A stretch of 62,659 bases of DNA, taken from CAYZJD01 sp964483455. Lineage in GTDB: Bacteria; Acidobacteriota; Terriglobia; Bryobacterales; Bryobacteraceae. Location of the stretch: positions 1 to 62,659 of the forward strand of contig CAZACK010000021.1 of assembly GCA_964483455.1 (NCBI GenBank), in the 5' to 3' direction. The position numbers and the translations under genes are program-made. A model generated the notes under the pieces. It was given only the letters and a program-made list of their open reading frames with translations. It was not told the origin of the DNA and searched no databases. Below are positions 16,274 through 25,329 of the stretch, one piece after another (position 1 is the first letter of the stretch; every line of letters starts with the position of its first letter).

Positions 16274-19200
16274 GTGGTCACCTCCAATCCGGCGTGGTTG
16301 ATCTCGAAGTCGAAAAACCGCGATCGCTCGTTCAAAGGCTCGGCGTCGAGCATCGCGCGCACGCTGGCCGCGTCGCCGGGAGATTTGCAGATCATCATCA
16401 GGAAGCCGCCGCTGCCGGCGCCCGAGATGCGCATTCCGTGGACGTGCGGCCTCACTCGCGCCATCAGCGACTCGATCGATTCGTTCGTGACGTCCTGGCA
16501 GAGCTCCTGCTGGAGCCGCCAGGCGACGTTGACGTAGTGGCCGAATTCGGCGGCGTCCTTGCGCGCCATGGCGCCGGCGATCGCGCGCGCGACGCGATGC
16601 TCCTGGGCGAGCGCCGTCATGATGCGGCGGTTGCGATTGAAGTACCCGCCGACAACCTCCTGGAGAATGTCCTTGGCAAGGCGCGTCAGCCCGGTGTAAT
16701 AGAGGAGCGTGGAGCCTCCGTTGAGCCGCGGGTCGAGCAGGTCGTCGGGAACATAGTGGATACGAGGGTCGGCAATCAGCCCCGGCGCCGTGCTGGTGAT
16801 CTTCGTTCCGCCCACGCCTCCGCCGATCTGGTCCTGCCAGCCGCCGCCGGTGGTGAGCGCCTGCTCCAGCCGGAGCACGTCGTGGAACAGCTCGCGCCGG
16901 CTCGCGGTTCGACCCATCATGCGCTGGATCACCGCCAGGATGACGGCGCCCAGGATACTCGACGTCCCCAGGCCGCTGCCCTTTGGAATACCCACCAGAG
17001 TGGTCAATTCGATGCCGCCGCCGAACTCCTCCAACATCTGAGGCAATTCGACCCCATCGGGCCAGGACGCGATCTCCGGCGAGAATCCGGAGATGGCCAG
17101 CGCCGCCTTGGCGAGCGCAAAGCCGTCGCCTGGCCGGCGATAGTCGAGCAGTTCCGTCAGTTCGCTGATCTCGATGTGCCTGCCGGTGTCGATCGAACTC
17201 AGCCGGATGACCGGCTCCTCCACCACCCGGCAGTAACAGTGAATCGGAGGCTGGCCGTTGAGATTCACCGCGGCGTTGGTTACATCGCCTCCGAACTCCA
17301 GCGTGTACGGCGGCGTATCGGTCCAGCCGCCGCCAAGCTCCAAGCGCGCCGGCGCCCGGCCCCAGATCGTTTCGTCGGGACGCAGCGCGTTCCGCGGGCG
17401 TCCGACACGGCTGAGGCTGCTCTGGAGAATGGTGGCAGTGAGTTCGCGAAAGGCGGCGGCCTTCAGCCGGTCCGACCATTTCTCGACAGTCGTTTCGCTG
17501 TCAACCGTCAGGCCCCGTTCGCTCAGCCACCGGGCCGTCTGCTCGTCGAGATGCCCGGCGAGGTCGGGCAGGCGATTCCGTCCGCCCAGTTCTGCGATCG
17601 CAGTCCCGAGCGAATGAACCACCCGGCCGAAGGCAAAGCTCTCCAGGCCGTCGCCGGTGGCGTGCCATCGCGCCTCGGCGAGCACCCTCGCGACGAGCGC
17701 CGCCCGGTCGGGCGAGTGCTCCAGCGCATGGGCCAGGTCCTCGGCCGAAAAGGGACTCTCGCGGAGGAACAGGCGGCGCAGCGAGCGCGACACTTCGTCC
17801 GCCCGGACCCGCGACCGGCGCTCGTGAAAGGCCGCATGATCGGAGAGCAGCGCGATCTCGGCGGCGCTGTAGCGATCGGCCCGGAGGTATTCGCGTTTCT
17901 GATCCGCCGTCGCTGCATCCAGTTGAAACATCCAGAGCCAGCGGCGGTACGACGCGGCGTCGGCTTCCGCGGGAAAGACCCGGGCGTTCCACAAACTGCG
18001 ATCGTCCTCCGCGAGCGCGGCGTCCCAGGCATCCGCCGGCGAAACGCACGCTGCTTCCAGCCAATCGGCAAGCGGCATTCCGCAGAAAGTCGCTCCATGC
18101 CGGACCCCCGCCTTGAAGGAATCCTCCAGTCCGTAGCAACGGATGAACCACGCCGGACGCCCGTCCCGGCCGCGGCCGCTGAGGACATCGAGGCAGGCGT
18201 TCTCGGGGAGCGCGAGTGGCTTGTCGCTATCCACGCCCACCAGGACGTTGTTGCCGCCGAGTTGAAGCGGCGCTTGCAGGCGGCAGCCTTCAATCCAGGC
18301 CGGCCCGCCGGTCACCTCCGCACCCGAGCCGATGCTGGTTGCCAGGCGCAGCCGCGCCGATTCCGGAGCGCGTCCTTTGTCGCACTGCACCAACGCCAGA
18401 CCGCTCACGATCAACTGGCCGGTCGTGCCGAAATGCAGGAACTGGCAGCGGGGCATAAGCCGGACGTTCGCGCGGACGACGCGCAACTCCGCGAACAGCG
18501 CGGCCAGCACCGGCTCATTCCAGGCCGAGCCGCCGGCTCGTGCGGCCCGCACGTAGTGCTCGACGGTCGCTTCGCTCCCCAGCGCGCAGCAGATTTCGCG
18601 GTACAGATCCAGCCCATGGGTGCGCACCGCCTGCGCCCGCGGGCCGGACCAGGTCAGCCTCCCGCCGGCGGTACCTTGCGCGCCGAAAACGTGAAGCAGG
18701 GCTGCGGCCGTCGCTGCGTCAAGCCCGGCGACGCCGATGTCGAGAACTGTCTTGCCGTCGCGGCTCACGGCGCCGACCGCCGCCTGCTCTTCGAGCGACG
18801 GCTTCTGCAAATAGAGCCGCAGGCCGCCGTCCGGGTGCAGGCAATAGACGCCGTGTCGCGAGGCTTCCTCGGGCGCCGCCGGGCAACCCAGCATCGACAG
18901 GCCGCTCTCGGAGAAATCCACCGACTCGCTGTCGAACAGCAGCAGCGCGTCTCCAGCCGCCACGACCACCTGCCCCGCTCCGCCCGGGCCTGGGGGCAGG
19001 TTCAACAAGATGGACACGAGCCGGTCGAACAGCGTCGTTCCCAAGGCGCTCTCGTCCTCGCCCGGAAGAGGCACGAAGATCTTGCCGCACGGCCCGTACG
19101 CCGGAAGCCGCCGGGAGTCGCCGCCGGCATGGACGATCAGAATCCGGAGATCGCGGAGGATGTCAGCCGCCACATCTGGCCCGTCAGCCTCGATGCCGCG

Positions 19201-19422
19201 TTTGTCAAGCTCGCGGTTGATCAGCTCGACGAGGCAGTGCAGCGTGCTGCCGCCGCTGCCGGCGCGACGCCCGCCAGGATCGGCAATCACCAGCGCCTCG
19301 GCGACCTCCGGCAGGAACCCCATCCGCCGGCGAAGCTGCAATTGCGCTTCGTAGGACCGCGCTTGCGCCGGGTTCGATGCGCTGATTACCAGGTAGTCCC
19401 ACGGCTCGGCAACTTTGGTCAT
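16267..19422 (-). CDS. fkp: Bifunctional L-fucokinase / fucose-1-phosphate guanylyltransferase-like (Fkp)
   Basis: The 1051 residues match the two-domain Fkp layout. The N-terminal half is a nucleotidyltransferase with GSGGST at 55-60 and a later left-handed helix region. The C-terminal half is a GHMP kinase with PKGSGLGTSS at 813-822 and GAGSGGF near 1001. Fkp makes L-fucose-1-phosphate and then GDP-L-fucose, the salvage route for fucosylated surface glycans. The gene starts 22 bp after a GDP-mannose 3,5-epimerase-like gene. A related sugar such as L-galactose or a heptose is possible as substrate. A GH29 remnant begins on its stop codon. Confidence 0.88.
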   Translation of the reverse strand: MTKVAEPWDYLVISASNPAQARSYEAQLQLRRRMGFLPEVAEALVIADPGGRRAGSGGSTLHCLVELINRELDKRGIEADGPDVAADILRDLRILIVHAGGDSRRLPAYGPCGKIFVPLPGEDESALGTTLFDRLVSILLNLPPGPGGAGQVVVAAGDALLLFDSESVDFSESGLSMLGCPAAPEEASRHGVYCLHPDGGLRLYLQKPSLEEQAAVGAVSRDGKTVLDIGVAGLDAATAAALLHVFGAQGTAGGRLTWSGPRAQAVRTHGLDLYREICCALGSEATVEHYVRAARAGGSAWNEPVLAALFAELRVVRANVRLMPRCQFLHFGTTGQLIVSGLALVQCDKGRAPESARLRLATSIGSGAEVTGGPAWIEGCRLQAPLQLGGNNVLVGVDSDKPLALPENACLDVLSGRGRDGRPAWFIRCYGLEDSFKAGVRHGATFCGMPLADWLEAACVSPADAWDAALAEDDRSLWNARVFPAEADAASYRRWLWMFQLDAATADQKREYLRADRYSAAEIALLSDHAAFHERRSRVRADEVSRSLRRLFLRESPFSAEDLAHALEHSPDRAALVARVLAEARWHATGDGLESFAFGRVVHSLGTAIAELGGRNRLPDLAGHLDEQTARWLSERGLTVDSETTVEKWSDRLKAAAFRELTATILQSSLSRVGRPRNALRPDETIWGRAPARLELGGGWTDTPPYTLEFGGDVTNAAVNLNGQPPIHCYCRVVEEPVIRLSSIDTGRHIEISELTELLDYRRPGDGFALAKAALAISGFSPEIASWPDGVELPQMLEEFGGGIELTTLVGIPKGSGLGTSSILGAVILAVIQRMMGRTASRRELFHDVLRLEQALTTGGGWQDQIGGGVGGTKITSTAPGLIADPRIHYVPDDLLDPRLNGGSTLLYYTGLTRLAKDILQEVVGGYFNRNRRIMTALAQEHRVARAIAGAMARKDAAEFGHYVNVAWRLQQELCQDVTNESIESLMARVRPHVHGMRISGAGSGGFLMMICKSPGDAASVRAMLDAEPLNERSRFFDFEINHAGLEVTTC

Positions 19423-19444
19423 TCAGGCTGTGCGGCCGCGCGGC

Positions 19445-20446
19445 TTACACGTGGACGGCCGCTTCGCCCCGGACTCGCGCCATGAACTGGTCGTGGATCC
19501 AGGCGTAAGTCGTTTCGAGGCCGTCTCTCAGGCGCGTACTCGGCTCCCAGTTCAGATACTTCTTGATCAGGGTGTTGTCGCTGTTGCGGCCGTTCACTCC
19601 CTTGGGAGCGCTGAGGTCGTAGCTCCTCCGCAGTTTGACTCCCGCGATTTCCTCCACGATGTCGACGAGCTGGTTGATCGACACCAACTCGCTCGAGCCG
19701 AGGTTGATCGGCTCGAGGATGTCGGAATCCATGATCATCCGGATGCCTTCCAGGCAGTCGTCGATGTACATGAAGCTGCGAGTCTGCTCGCCGGTGCCCC
19801 AGATCTCGATTTCGAGCTTGCCGGACAGCTTGGCCTGGATCACCTTCCGGCAGATGGCCGCCGGCGCTTTTTCCCGCCCGCCGTCCCAGGTGCCATGCGG
19901 CCCGTAGACGTTGTGGAAGCGGGCCACCCGCGTGCGCAGGCCGAAGTCCTCGCGAAAGTGGCGGCACATCCGCTCGGAAAAGAGCTTCTCCCAGCCGTAG
20001 CCGTCTTCGGCCAGAGCCGGGTAGGCGTCTTCTTCCTTGAGCGCCGGCGCGTTGATGTCCTTCTGCTTGTCGCCGTTGTAGACGCAGGCCGAGGACGAGT
20101 AAAAGTACTTCTCGACGCCGCACTGCTGCGCCGCCTGGAGCATGTGGGTGTTGATGAGCACCGACAGCATGCACAGGGCCTTGTTGTTCTCGATGAAGCC
20201 CATGCCACCCATGTTGGCGGCGAGGTTGAAGATCTCGTAGGCCCCCCCGGCCGCCATCAGGCAGTTCTCCTTGATGTTCAGGTCGAGCACCAGGTTCTCG
20301 ACATCGTCGAAGCACTGGTACCATTCCTCCAGCGGCTTGATGTCCACCGACCGGATCCTGCTGTAGCCCTGACGGCGCAGGGCCGCCACCAGATGGCCGC
20401 CGATAAAGCCTCCGCCTCCGGTGACGACGACGAGTTCGTCTTTCAC
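19445..20446 (-). CDS. GDP-mannose 3,5-epimerase-like SDR enzyme
   Basis: The GTG at 20446, 5 nt after AAGGAG, gives 333 residues. The extended SDR signature is complete: TGGGGFIGGHL near the N-terminus and the YGWEK catalytic Tyr-Lys pair. Family-specific blocks match plant and bacterial GDP-mannose 3,5-epimerase rather than UDP-galactose epimerase: NLAANMGGMGFIENN, RFHNVYGPHGTWDGGREKAP and GRNSDNTLIKKYLNW. The product would be GDP-L-galactose (or GDP-L-gulose). It sits just upstream of the Fkp-like gene, probably in one transcript, and is divergent from cydA. An in-frame start upstream exists but lacks an RBS. Confidence 0.88.
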   Translation of the reverse strand: MKDELVVVTGGGGFIGGHLVAALRRQGYSRIRSVDIKPLEEWYQCFDDVENLVLDLNIKENCLMAAGGAYEIFNLAANMGGMGFIENNKALCMLSVLINTHMLQAAQQCGVEKYFYSSSACVYNGDKQKDINAPALKEEDAYPALAEDGYGWEKLFSERMCRHFREDFGLRTRVARFHNVYGPHGTWDGGREKAPAAICRKVIQAKLSGKLEIEIWGTGEQTRSFMYIDDCLEGIRMIMDSDILEPINLGSSELVSINQLVDIVEEIAGVKLRRSYDLSAPKGVNGRNSDNTLIKKYLNWEPSTRLRDGLETTYAWIHDQFMARVRGEAAVHV

Positions 20447-20630
20447 GACAGCTCCTTCTCTTAGGGAAATCATCACTGAATGTAGATCGGGTGCGCAACT
20501 TGCGCGCCGCGATTTCGTCCAATCCAGCAGATCGTCGGTCTCGGGGATTCTCCTTAGCCGGTTGGCGTTGTTCCTCGCCTGCGATTTATGCTGGGTTCTT
20601 CAGGGACGAGTTTTGGACCTTTGGAGGATT

Positions 20631-21965
20631 ATGGACTCGGCTCTCGCGTTGCACCGCCTTCATTTTGCCTTCACCATCACCTACCACTACCTGTTTCCGC
20701 AGCTCACCATGGGCCTTGCGCTGCTCATCGTCATTCTGAAGACGATGGCGCTGCGCACGGGCGACGACCACTACAACCGCTCCGCGCGGTTCTGGATCAG
20801 AATCTTCGGAATCAATTTCGCCATGGGCGTCGTCACCGGAATCCCGATGGAGTTCCAGTTCGGGACGAACTGGGCGGCGTTCTCGAAAGCCGCCGGCGGG
20901 GTCATCGGCCAGACGCTGGCGATGGAGGGCGTGTACTCGTTTTTCCTGGAGTCGGCCTTCCTCGGCCTGCTCCTGTTCGGCGAGAAGCGGCTCGGGCCCA
21001 AGGGCCACTGGTGGGCGGCGTTCCTTGTTTTTCTCGGCTCGTGGCTCTCTGGCTTCTTCATCCTTGCGACCAACGCCTGGATGCAGCACCCGACCGGATA
21101 CAGGATCGACACGAGCGGCCAGATTCAGCTCGAAAGCTTCTGGAGCCTGATGCTGAATCCATGGCTGCTCTGGCAGTACCCCCACAACATGATCGGGTCG
21201 GTGGTGACGGCGAGCTTCGTGATGGCTTCGATCGGCGCGTTCTATCTTCTCAGCCGGCGGAATGAGGAGTACGGCCGGACCTTCGTCAGGCTGGGAGTTC
21301 TGACCGGGTTTGCCGCCGCCATCCTCGCGGCTTTTCCGACCGGCGACGGGCAGGGCAAGAACGTTGCCAGGCACCAGCCGGTGACACTGGCCGCGATGGA
21401 GGGGCTGTTCGTGACGCAGCAAGGGGCGCCGCTGGCGCTCATCGGGCAGCCGGACGTGGCGGCGCGCAGGCTCGACAATCCGCTGGAGTTTCCCAGGATG
21501 CTCAGCTTCCTGACCTATCAACGGTGGCGCGCGGAGGTCAAGGGCCTCGATGCGTTCCCCGAGGACCAGTGGCCCGACAATATCCCGCTGCTGTATTACA
21601 GCTACCACATCATGGTCGGCCTGGGGACCATCTTCATCGCGGTGATGGCCGTCTCCGTCTGGAAGCTGTGGAGAGGCCGCCTGTTCGCCTCGCGGACCTG
21701 GTTGTGGGTGATCCTGCTGATGCTGCCGTTCCCGTACATCGCCAACACCGCCGGGTGGCTGACGGCGGAGCTTGGGCGGCAGCCATGGGTGATCTACGGG
21801 CTGATGCGAACCAGGGACGGCGCGTCGATGAACGTGTCGGCGGGCAACGCGCTGTTCACGCTCATCGGGTTCATGGGGGTGTACGCCTTGCTGAGCGTGC
21901 TGTTCCTGTTCCTCGTGCGGAGAGAAATAGAGCACGGGCCGGACGGCGCCGGAAGCGCGCACTGA
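20631..21965 (+). CDS. cydA: Cytochrome bd-type quinol oxidase subunit I
   Basis: 444 residues from the ATG at 20631, which follows GGAGG. His19 (FTITYHYLFP) is the expected heme b595 ligand, and YSFFLESAFLGLLLFGE carries the conserved Glu pair. The Q-loop is short, as in cyanide-insensitive (CIO) types. About nine membrane helices are seen. It forms a quinol:O2 oxidoreductase with the next gene, 10 bp downstream, and gives high-affinity oxygen respiration. The 184-bp divergent spacer to the epimerase gene must hold both promoters; no clear regulator site was recognised. Confidence 0.96.
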   Translation: MDSALALHRLHFAFTITYHYLFPQLTMGLALLIVILKTMALRTGDDHYNRSARFWIRIFGINFAMGVVTGIPMEFQFGTNWAAFSKAAGGVIGQTLAMEGVYSFFLESAFLGLLLFGEKRLGPKGHWWAAFLVFLGSWLSGFFILATNAWMQHPTGYRIDTSGQIQLESFWSLMLNPWLLWQYPHNMIGSVVTASFVMASIGAFYLLSRRNEEYGRTFVRLGVLTGFAAAILAAFPTGDGQGKNVARHQPVTLAAMEGLFVTQQGAPLALIGQPDVAARRLDNPLEFPRMLSFLTYQRWRAEVKGLDAFPEDQWPDNIPLLYYSYHIMVGLGTIFIAVMAVSVWKLWRGRLFASRTWLWVILLMLPFPYIANTAGWLTAELGRQPWVIYGLMRTRDGASMNVSAGNALFTLIGFMGVYALLSVLFLFLVRREIEHGPDGAGSAH

Positions 21966-21975
21966 GGAGGACGCT

Positions 21976-23016
21976 ATGGAGACGCTCTGGTTTTGGCTGG
22001 TCGCGCTGATGATCGCGGTCTACGTGCTGCTGGACGGATTCGATCTCGGCGCCGGCATTGTGCACTTCTGCGTGGGACGCTCGGAGGAAGAACGGCGGCG
22101 GGTTCTTCGGTCCATCGGGCCGGTCTGGGACGGAAACGAAGTCTGGCTGCTGGCGGCCGGCGGCACGCTGTACTTCGCGTTTCCCGGCCTCTACGCGTCG
22201 AGTTTCAGCGGCTTCTACCTGCCGCTGATGATCGTCTTGTGGCTGCTGATCCTGCGCGGCGCCTCGATCGAGTTTCGCGGGCACGTGGACAGCCCGGTGT
22301 GGAAACCGTTCTGGGACGGGGTGTTCACGCTGGCGAGCGGGCTGCTGGCCGTCTTCTTCGGCGCGGCGCTGGGGAACGTCGTGCGGGGGGTTCCGCTCGA
22401 TGCGTCCGGTTCCTTCTTCCTCCCGCTGTGGACGAATTTCAATGTGCGCGGCGGCGTGGGGATTCTGGACTGGTACACGGTTCTGGTCGGGCTGTTGGCG
22501 TTTCTGGCGCTCACCCAGCACGGGGCGCTGTGGGTGGCGCTGAAGACGGAGGGCGAGACGGCGGCGCGGGCGCGGCGGGTTGCTGGCGCTGCGTGGATCG
22601 GAGTGGCCCTGCTGTCGGCGGCGGTGACATATTGCACGCTCCGCATTCAGCCGCAGGTCTGGACGAACCTCGCCGCTCATCCCTGGGGCTTCGTCTTTCC
22701 GGCGATGGCCATCTTCGGCTTGCTCGCTGTGTTACTCAGCCGGCGGGAGGGCCGCGAGAGGCGCGCGTTTCTCGCGTCGTCGGCCTACCTCCTCGGCATG
22801 CTCACCAGCGCGGCGTTTGGTCTCTACCCCTACGTGCTGCCCTCGAACACGGACCAGGGACTCGGCCTGACCATCCACAACACGGCCGCCGCGCCGTACG
22901 GGCTGAAGATCGGCCTGATGTGGTGGATTCCGGGGATGGCGCTGGTCGTCGGCTACTTCGTGTTCACTTACCGGCATTTCGCGGGGAAGGTGAGGCTGGA
23001 AGAGGAAGGGTACTGA
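21976..23016 (+). CDS. cydB: Cytochrome bd-type quinol oxidase subunit II
   Basis: 346 residues with GAGGAGG before the ATG. It has the family opening (VYVLLDGFDLGAGIVHF) and eight or so membrane helices, including DGNEVWLLAAGG and a C-terminal WWIPGMALVVGYFVFTY. It is the partner of cydA and contributes to the oxygen-reducing complex. No CydX-like small subunit was recognised after it. The next 130 bp hold no gene, then the remains of a vapC on the other strand. Confidence 0.96.
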   Translation: METLWFWLVALMIAVYVLLDGFDLGAGIVHFCVGRSEEERRRVLRSIGPVWDGNEVWLLAAGGTLYFAFPGLYASSFSGFYLPLMIVLWLLILRGASIEFRGHVDSPVWKPFWDGVFTLASGLLAVFFGAALGNVVRGVPLDASGSFFLPLWTNFNVRGGVGILDWYTVLVGLLAFLALTQHGALWVALKTEGETAARARRVAGAAWIGVALLSAAVTYCTLRIQPQVWTNLAAHPWGFVFPAMAIFGLLAVLLSRREGRERRAFLASSAYLLGMLTSAAFGLYPYVLPSNTDQGLGLTIHNTAAAPYGLKIGLMWWIPGMALVVGYFVFTYRHFAGKVRLEEEGY

Positions 23017-23144
23017 TCCGGGCGCTCACCGCTGTTCCTACTCTTGCGGTAACCAACGACAGCGCAACGCTCGTCAATTTCCGCTCCTGCTCTGCGCGGA
23101 AAGCACCTGAAGCCCAGGAATCCGGCTGAAATGTCGCCGATTGG

Positions 23145-23293
23145 TCTCTTCAATGCGCCGCGGTGTAACTCGGCCACAGTCATGAAGGAGATCAAGGGCG
23201 TGTGGCCAAGAAGCAGTTTTTCGTAGGCGCGAGCATTGCTATGACAATTCAGAGGAATGAAACGACGTCCGTGTCGACAAGCACATAGCTCAC
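23145..23293 (-). pseudogene. Decayed VapC-type PIN toxin fragment
   Basis: A GTG at 23293 overlaps the stop of the preceding gene (GTGA) and reads SYVLVDTDVVSFL, then stops. One base further, another frame gives HSNARAYEKLLLGHTPLISF and MTVAELHRGALKR. Together these form the first 50 residues of a VapC PIN ribonuclease, including the first catalytic Asp and the Glu of VAELH. A single-base deletion breaks it and the rest is gone. The overlap with the upstream frame is the usual antitoxin-toxin arrangement. Confidence 0.6.
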
Positions 23294-23766
23294 GGTCGCG
23301 TTCCGGAACCCCCTTCTCTGCGCCATCGGCGTACCTGACGCGCCAGCCAGTCAGCTTCCTCCGGGTCGGGTTGAGGAATGCTGCGGATCTGTCCAAGCCG
23401 GTGAACAGCGCCGACGTGCTGCTCCCGGGTGAGCCGGGCCGGATCGAGTTCACCGAAGAAGTCGGACCTCAAAGTGCGGTCCCTCAACGCCACTTTCTGT
23501 CTGACCGCTTCCTCCGCCTCGCGTTTCGTCGGGCCGCATGCGGCGTTTTCCGGAAGCACTTGGATGGCGAGCCAGGTCCCATCGGGAAGCGGAAAGCACA
23601 CTGTTTCAGCTATTGCCGATCGCCTCGATCGGGTCAGCACCATTTCCTGAAGCGGGGAGTGGGGGTCGATGCGCGAGGAAGCCCCGGTGTCCGGCCTGAT
23701 TACAGGCACGGAATTTCCGGCCCGACGACGCCGGGTAATCGCTCTCGCAACTTCCGCATTCGCCAT
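23290..23766 (-). CDS. Possible antitoxin partner of the decayed vapC; hypothetical
   Basis: A 158-codon frame ending in TGA that overlaps the vapC GTG by 3 bp. The C-terminal third (ADWLARQVRRWRREG) is helical and charged, as expected for a toxin-binding tail. The N-terminal part is not a recognised AbrB, RHH or Phd domain and may start later than 23766. The arrangement, not the sequence, suggests an antitoxin-like role. With its toxin broken it may be decaying too. Moderate doubt that the full frame is translated. Confidence 0.4.
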   Translation of the reverse strand: MANAEVARAITRRRRAGNSVPVIRPDTGASSRIDPHSPLQEMVLTRSRRSAIAETVCFPLPDGTWLAIQVLPENAACGPTKREAEEAVRQKVALRDRTLRSDFFGELDPARLTREQHVGAVHRLGQIRSIPQPDPEEADWLARQVRRWRREGGSGTRP

Positions 23767-23796
23767 TTGAGTGGCCTCTATTTTTGGCCTAGCGCA

Positions 23797-24027
23797 CTAC
23801 TGGGCACGCCCATCCGCCTGGTTCCTCGATGCTCCGAACGCCGCCTCGTTCAACGCCTCGATGATGTCCTGCGTCTTCAGCCCATACTTGCGGCACACAA
23901 CTTCGACCGAGCAGTCGTCGCAGGACTCGCGGAACCGCAGGCCCTCAAACACCGCCGCCGTTTGCGGGAAGCGAGCGCGGATGTCGCGGACCGTCATGCT
24001 GGGTCGGATGAGCTGATCGAAACGCAC
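23797..24027 (-). CDS. Small Cys-containing protein, DUF542/ScdA-N-like
   Basis: 76 residues from a GTG at 24027, with TTGAGG upstream and a TATTCT about 24 nt before it; the ATG at 24093 is an alternative. The sequence MTVRDIRARFPQTAAVFEGL followed by ESCDDCSVEVVC resembles the DUF542 domain at the N-terminus of ScdA/YtfE-type di-iron repair proteins. There, a short helix pair is followed by a Cys motif. A role in redox sensing or Fe-S handling is conceivable. It is divergent from the alanine dehydrogenase operon, and the function is not established. Confidence 0.55.
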   Translation of the reverse strand: MRFDQLIRPSMTVRDIRARFPQTAAVFEGLRFRESCDDCSVEVVCRKYGLKTQDIIEALNEAAFGASRNQADGRAQ

Positions 24028-24188
24028 CTGACGAGCCTCAATTCTGTCCTCAGAATACCACCCGATGTGGGTGAAATGCCCCAGATGAAACAAGAAAAGC
24101 GGCGTAACAAGCCTTCAAGGTGTCGGGAATTTCGGCACCTCGCGTGCACAACCGTTCCGTGCGGCGAGCAGGGGCCGGAAGTCTGCCC

Positions 24189-25328
24189 ATGAACATTGGA
24201 GTCATCCGCGAGCAAGCACCTTCGGAACGGCGCGTGGCGCTGACGCCGTCGGTGGTCCGCGCCCTGGTGGAGCACGGAACCCGGGTGTGGGTGGAGACGG
24301 GGGCCGGCGACGGCGCCATGTTCCGCGACCAGGACTACGTCCGGGCGGGCGCGCAGATCGCCTACTCCCCGGCCGAGGTCTTGCATCGCTGCGAGCTGGT
24401 CACTAAGGTGTCTGCGCCGACACTGGAGGAGCTCGACCTCTGCCCCAGCCACTCGACGCTGCTGGCGTTCTATCACCTGGCGGTGGCCAGCCGTCGGCTG
24501 TACGACCGGCTCGTCGAGCGCTCGATCACCGCCGTCGGCCTCGAGATCATCGAGACGGCCGACGGCCGGCTGCCGGTGTTGGGGGCGATCAGCGAGATCG
24601 CCGGCCAGATGACGGTGCCGCTGGCGATGCACCTGCTACGCTCCAGTTCCGGTGGCCGCGGGATCATGCTGGGCGGCAGCCCCGGAGTGCCGCCGGCCCA
24701 CGTCGTGATCCTCGGCGCGGGCGCGGTCGGGACCTGGGCCGCGCGTGCGGCTTCCGCCGCCGGCGCGCGCGTCTCCGTGCTCGACATCGACACGGACAAA
24801 CTGAGACGCATCCTGACCCACCTGCCTGCGGTCTCCACCGGGCTGGCCGACCCGGATTCGGTGGCCGAGGCGGTGGCCGAAGCCGACGTGTTGATCGGCG
24901 CCGTGCTGGTCGCCGGCCGGATCACTCCGCATGTCGTCACCCGGCGAATGGTCGAGGCCATGAAGCCCGGCTCGGTGATCATCGACGTCGCCATCGACCA
25001 GGGCGGGTGTGTCGAGACCAGCCGCCCGACCACGCTGGCCGACCCCACCTTCATCCATCACGGCGTAGTGCACTACTGCGTGCCGAACCTCACCGCGGAC
25101 ATGGCCCGGTCCACCAGCATCGCACTGGCCCAGGCCCTGCTGCCATACCTCGCCCTGCTGTCGCGCCAGGGCATCGCCGGCGCTCTTCGCAGCACCGAGG
25201 AACTGGCCCGGGGAGTATACACCTTCGGCGGAAAGTGTGTGCGCGGCGGGCTTGCCGAAGCTCTCGGCGTTCCGTGTGTTCCGCTTGAGGAGCTGCTCGC
25301 GGAATCTGCTGTTGGAGGCGTCGCCTGA
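24189..25328 (+). CDS. ald: Alanine dehydrogenase
   Basis: 379 residues. The substrate residues of Ald are in place: Lys73 (VTKVSAP) and His96 (FYHLA). The Rossmann motif ILGAGAVGTWAARAA follows near 180, then the family signature VAIDQGGCVETSRPTT with HYCVPN. It catalyses NAD-dependent, reversible oxidative deamination of L-alanine to pyruvate and ammonia. The usual MPGAVPRTST loop is altered to LTADMARSTS, so kinetics may differ. One nucleotide separates its stop from the next start, and the same operon continues to a multiheme cytochrome. The PNT alpha subunit is a less likely alternative. Confidence 0.9.
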   Translation: MNIGVIREQAPSERRVALTPSVVRALVEHGTRVWVETGAGDGAMFRDQDYVRAGAQIAYSPAEVLHRCELVTKVSAPTLEELDLCPSHSTLLAFYHLAVASRRLYDRLVERSITAVGLEIIETADGRLPVLGAISEIAGQMTVPLAMHLLRSSSGGRGIMLGGSPGVPPAHVVILGAGAVGTWAARAASAAGARVSVLDIDTDKLRRILTHLPAVSTGLADPDSVAEAVAEADVLIGAVLVAGRITPHVVTRRMVEAMKPGSVIIDVAIDQGGCVETSRPTTLADPTFIHHGVVHYCVPNLTADMARSTSIALAQALLPYLALLSRQGIAGALRSTEELARGVYTFGGKCVRGGLAEALGVPCVPLEELLAESAVGGVA

Positions 25329-25329
25329 G

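Noticed and set aside
16294..19485. Open frame of over 1000 codons on the plus strand opposite the Fkp-like gene
   Set aside because: High GC gives long antisense frames. This one is Arg/Pro/Gln-rich with no domain, while the minus strand encodes a complete Fkp-like protein.
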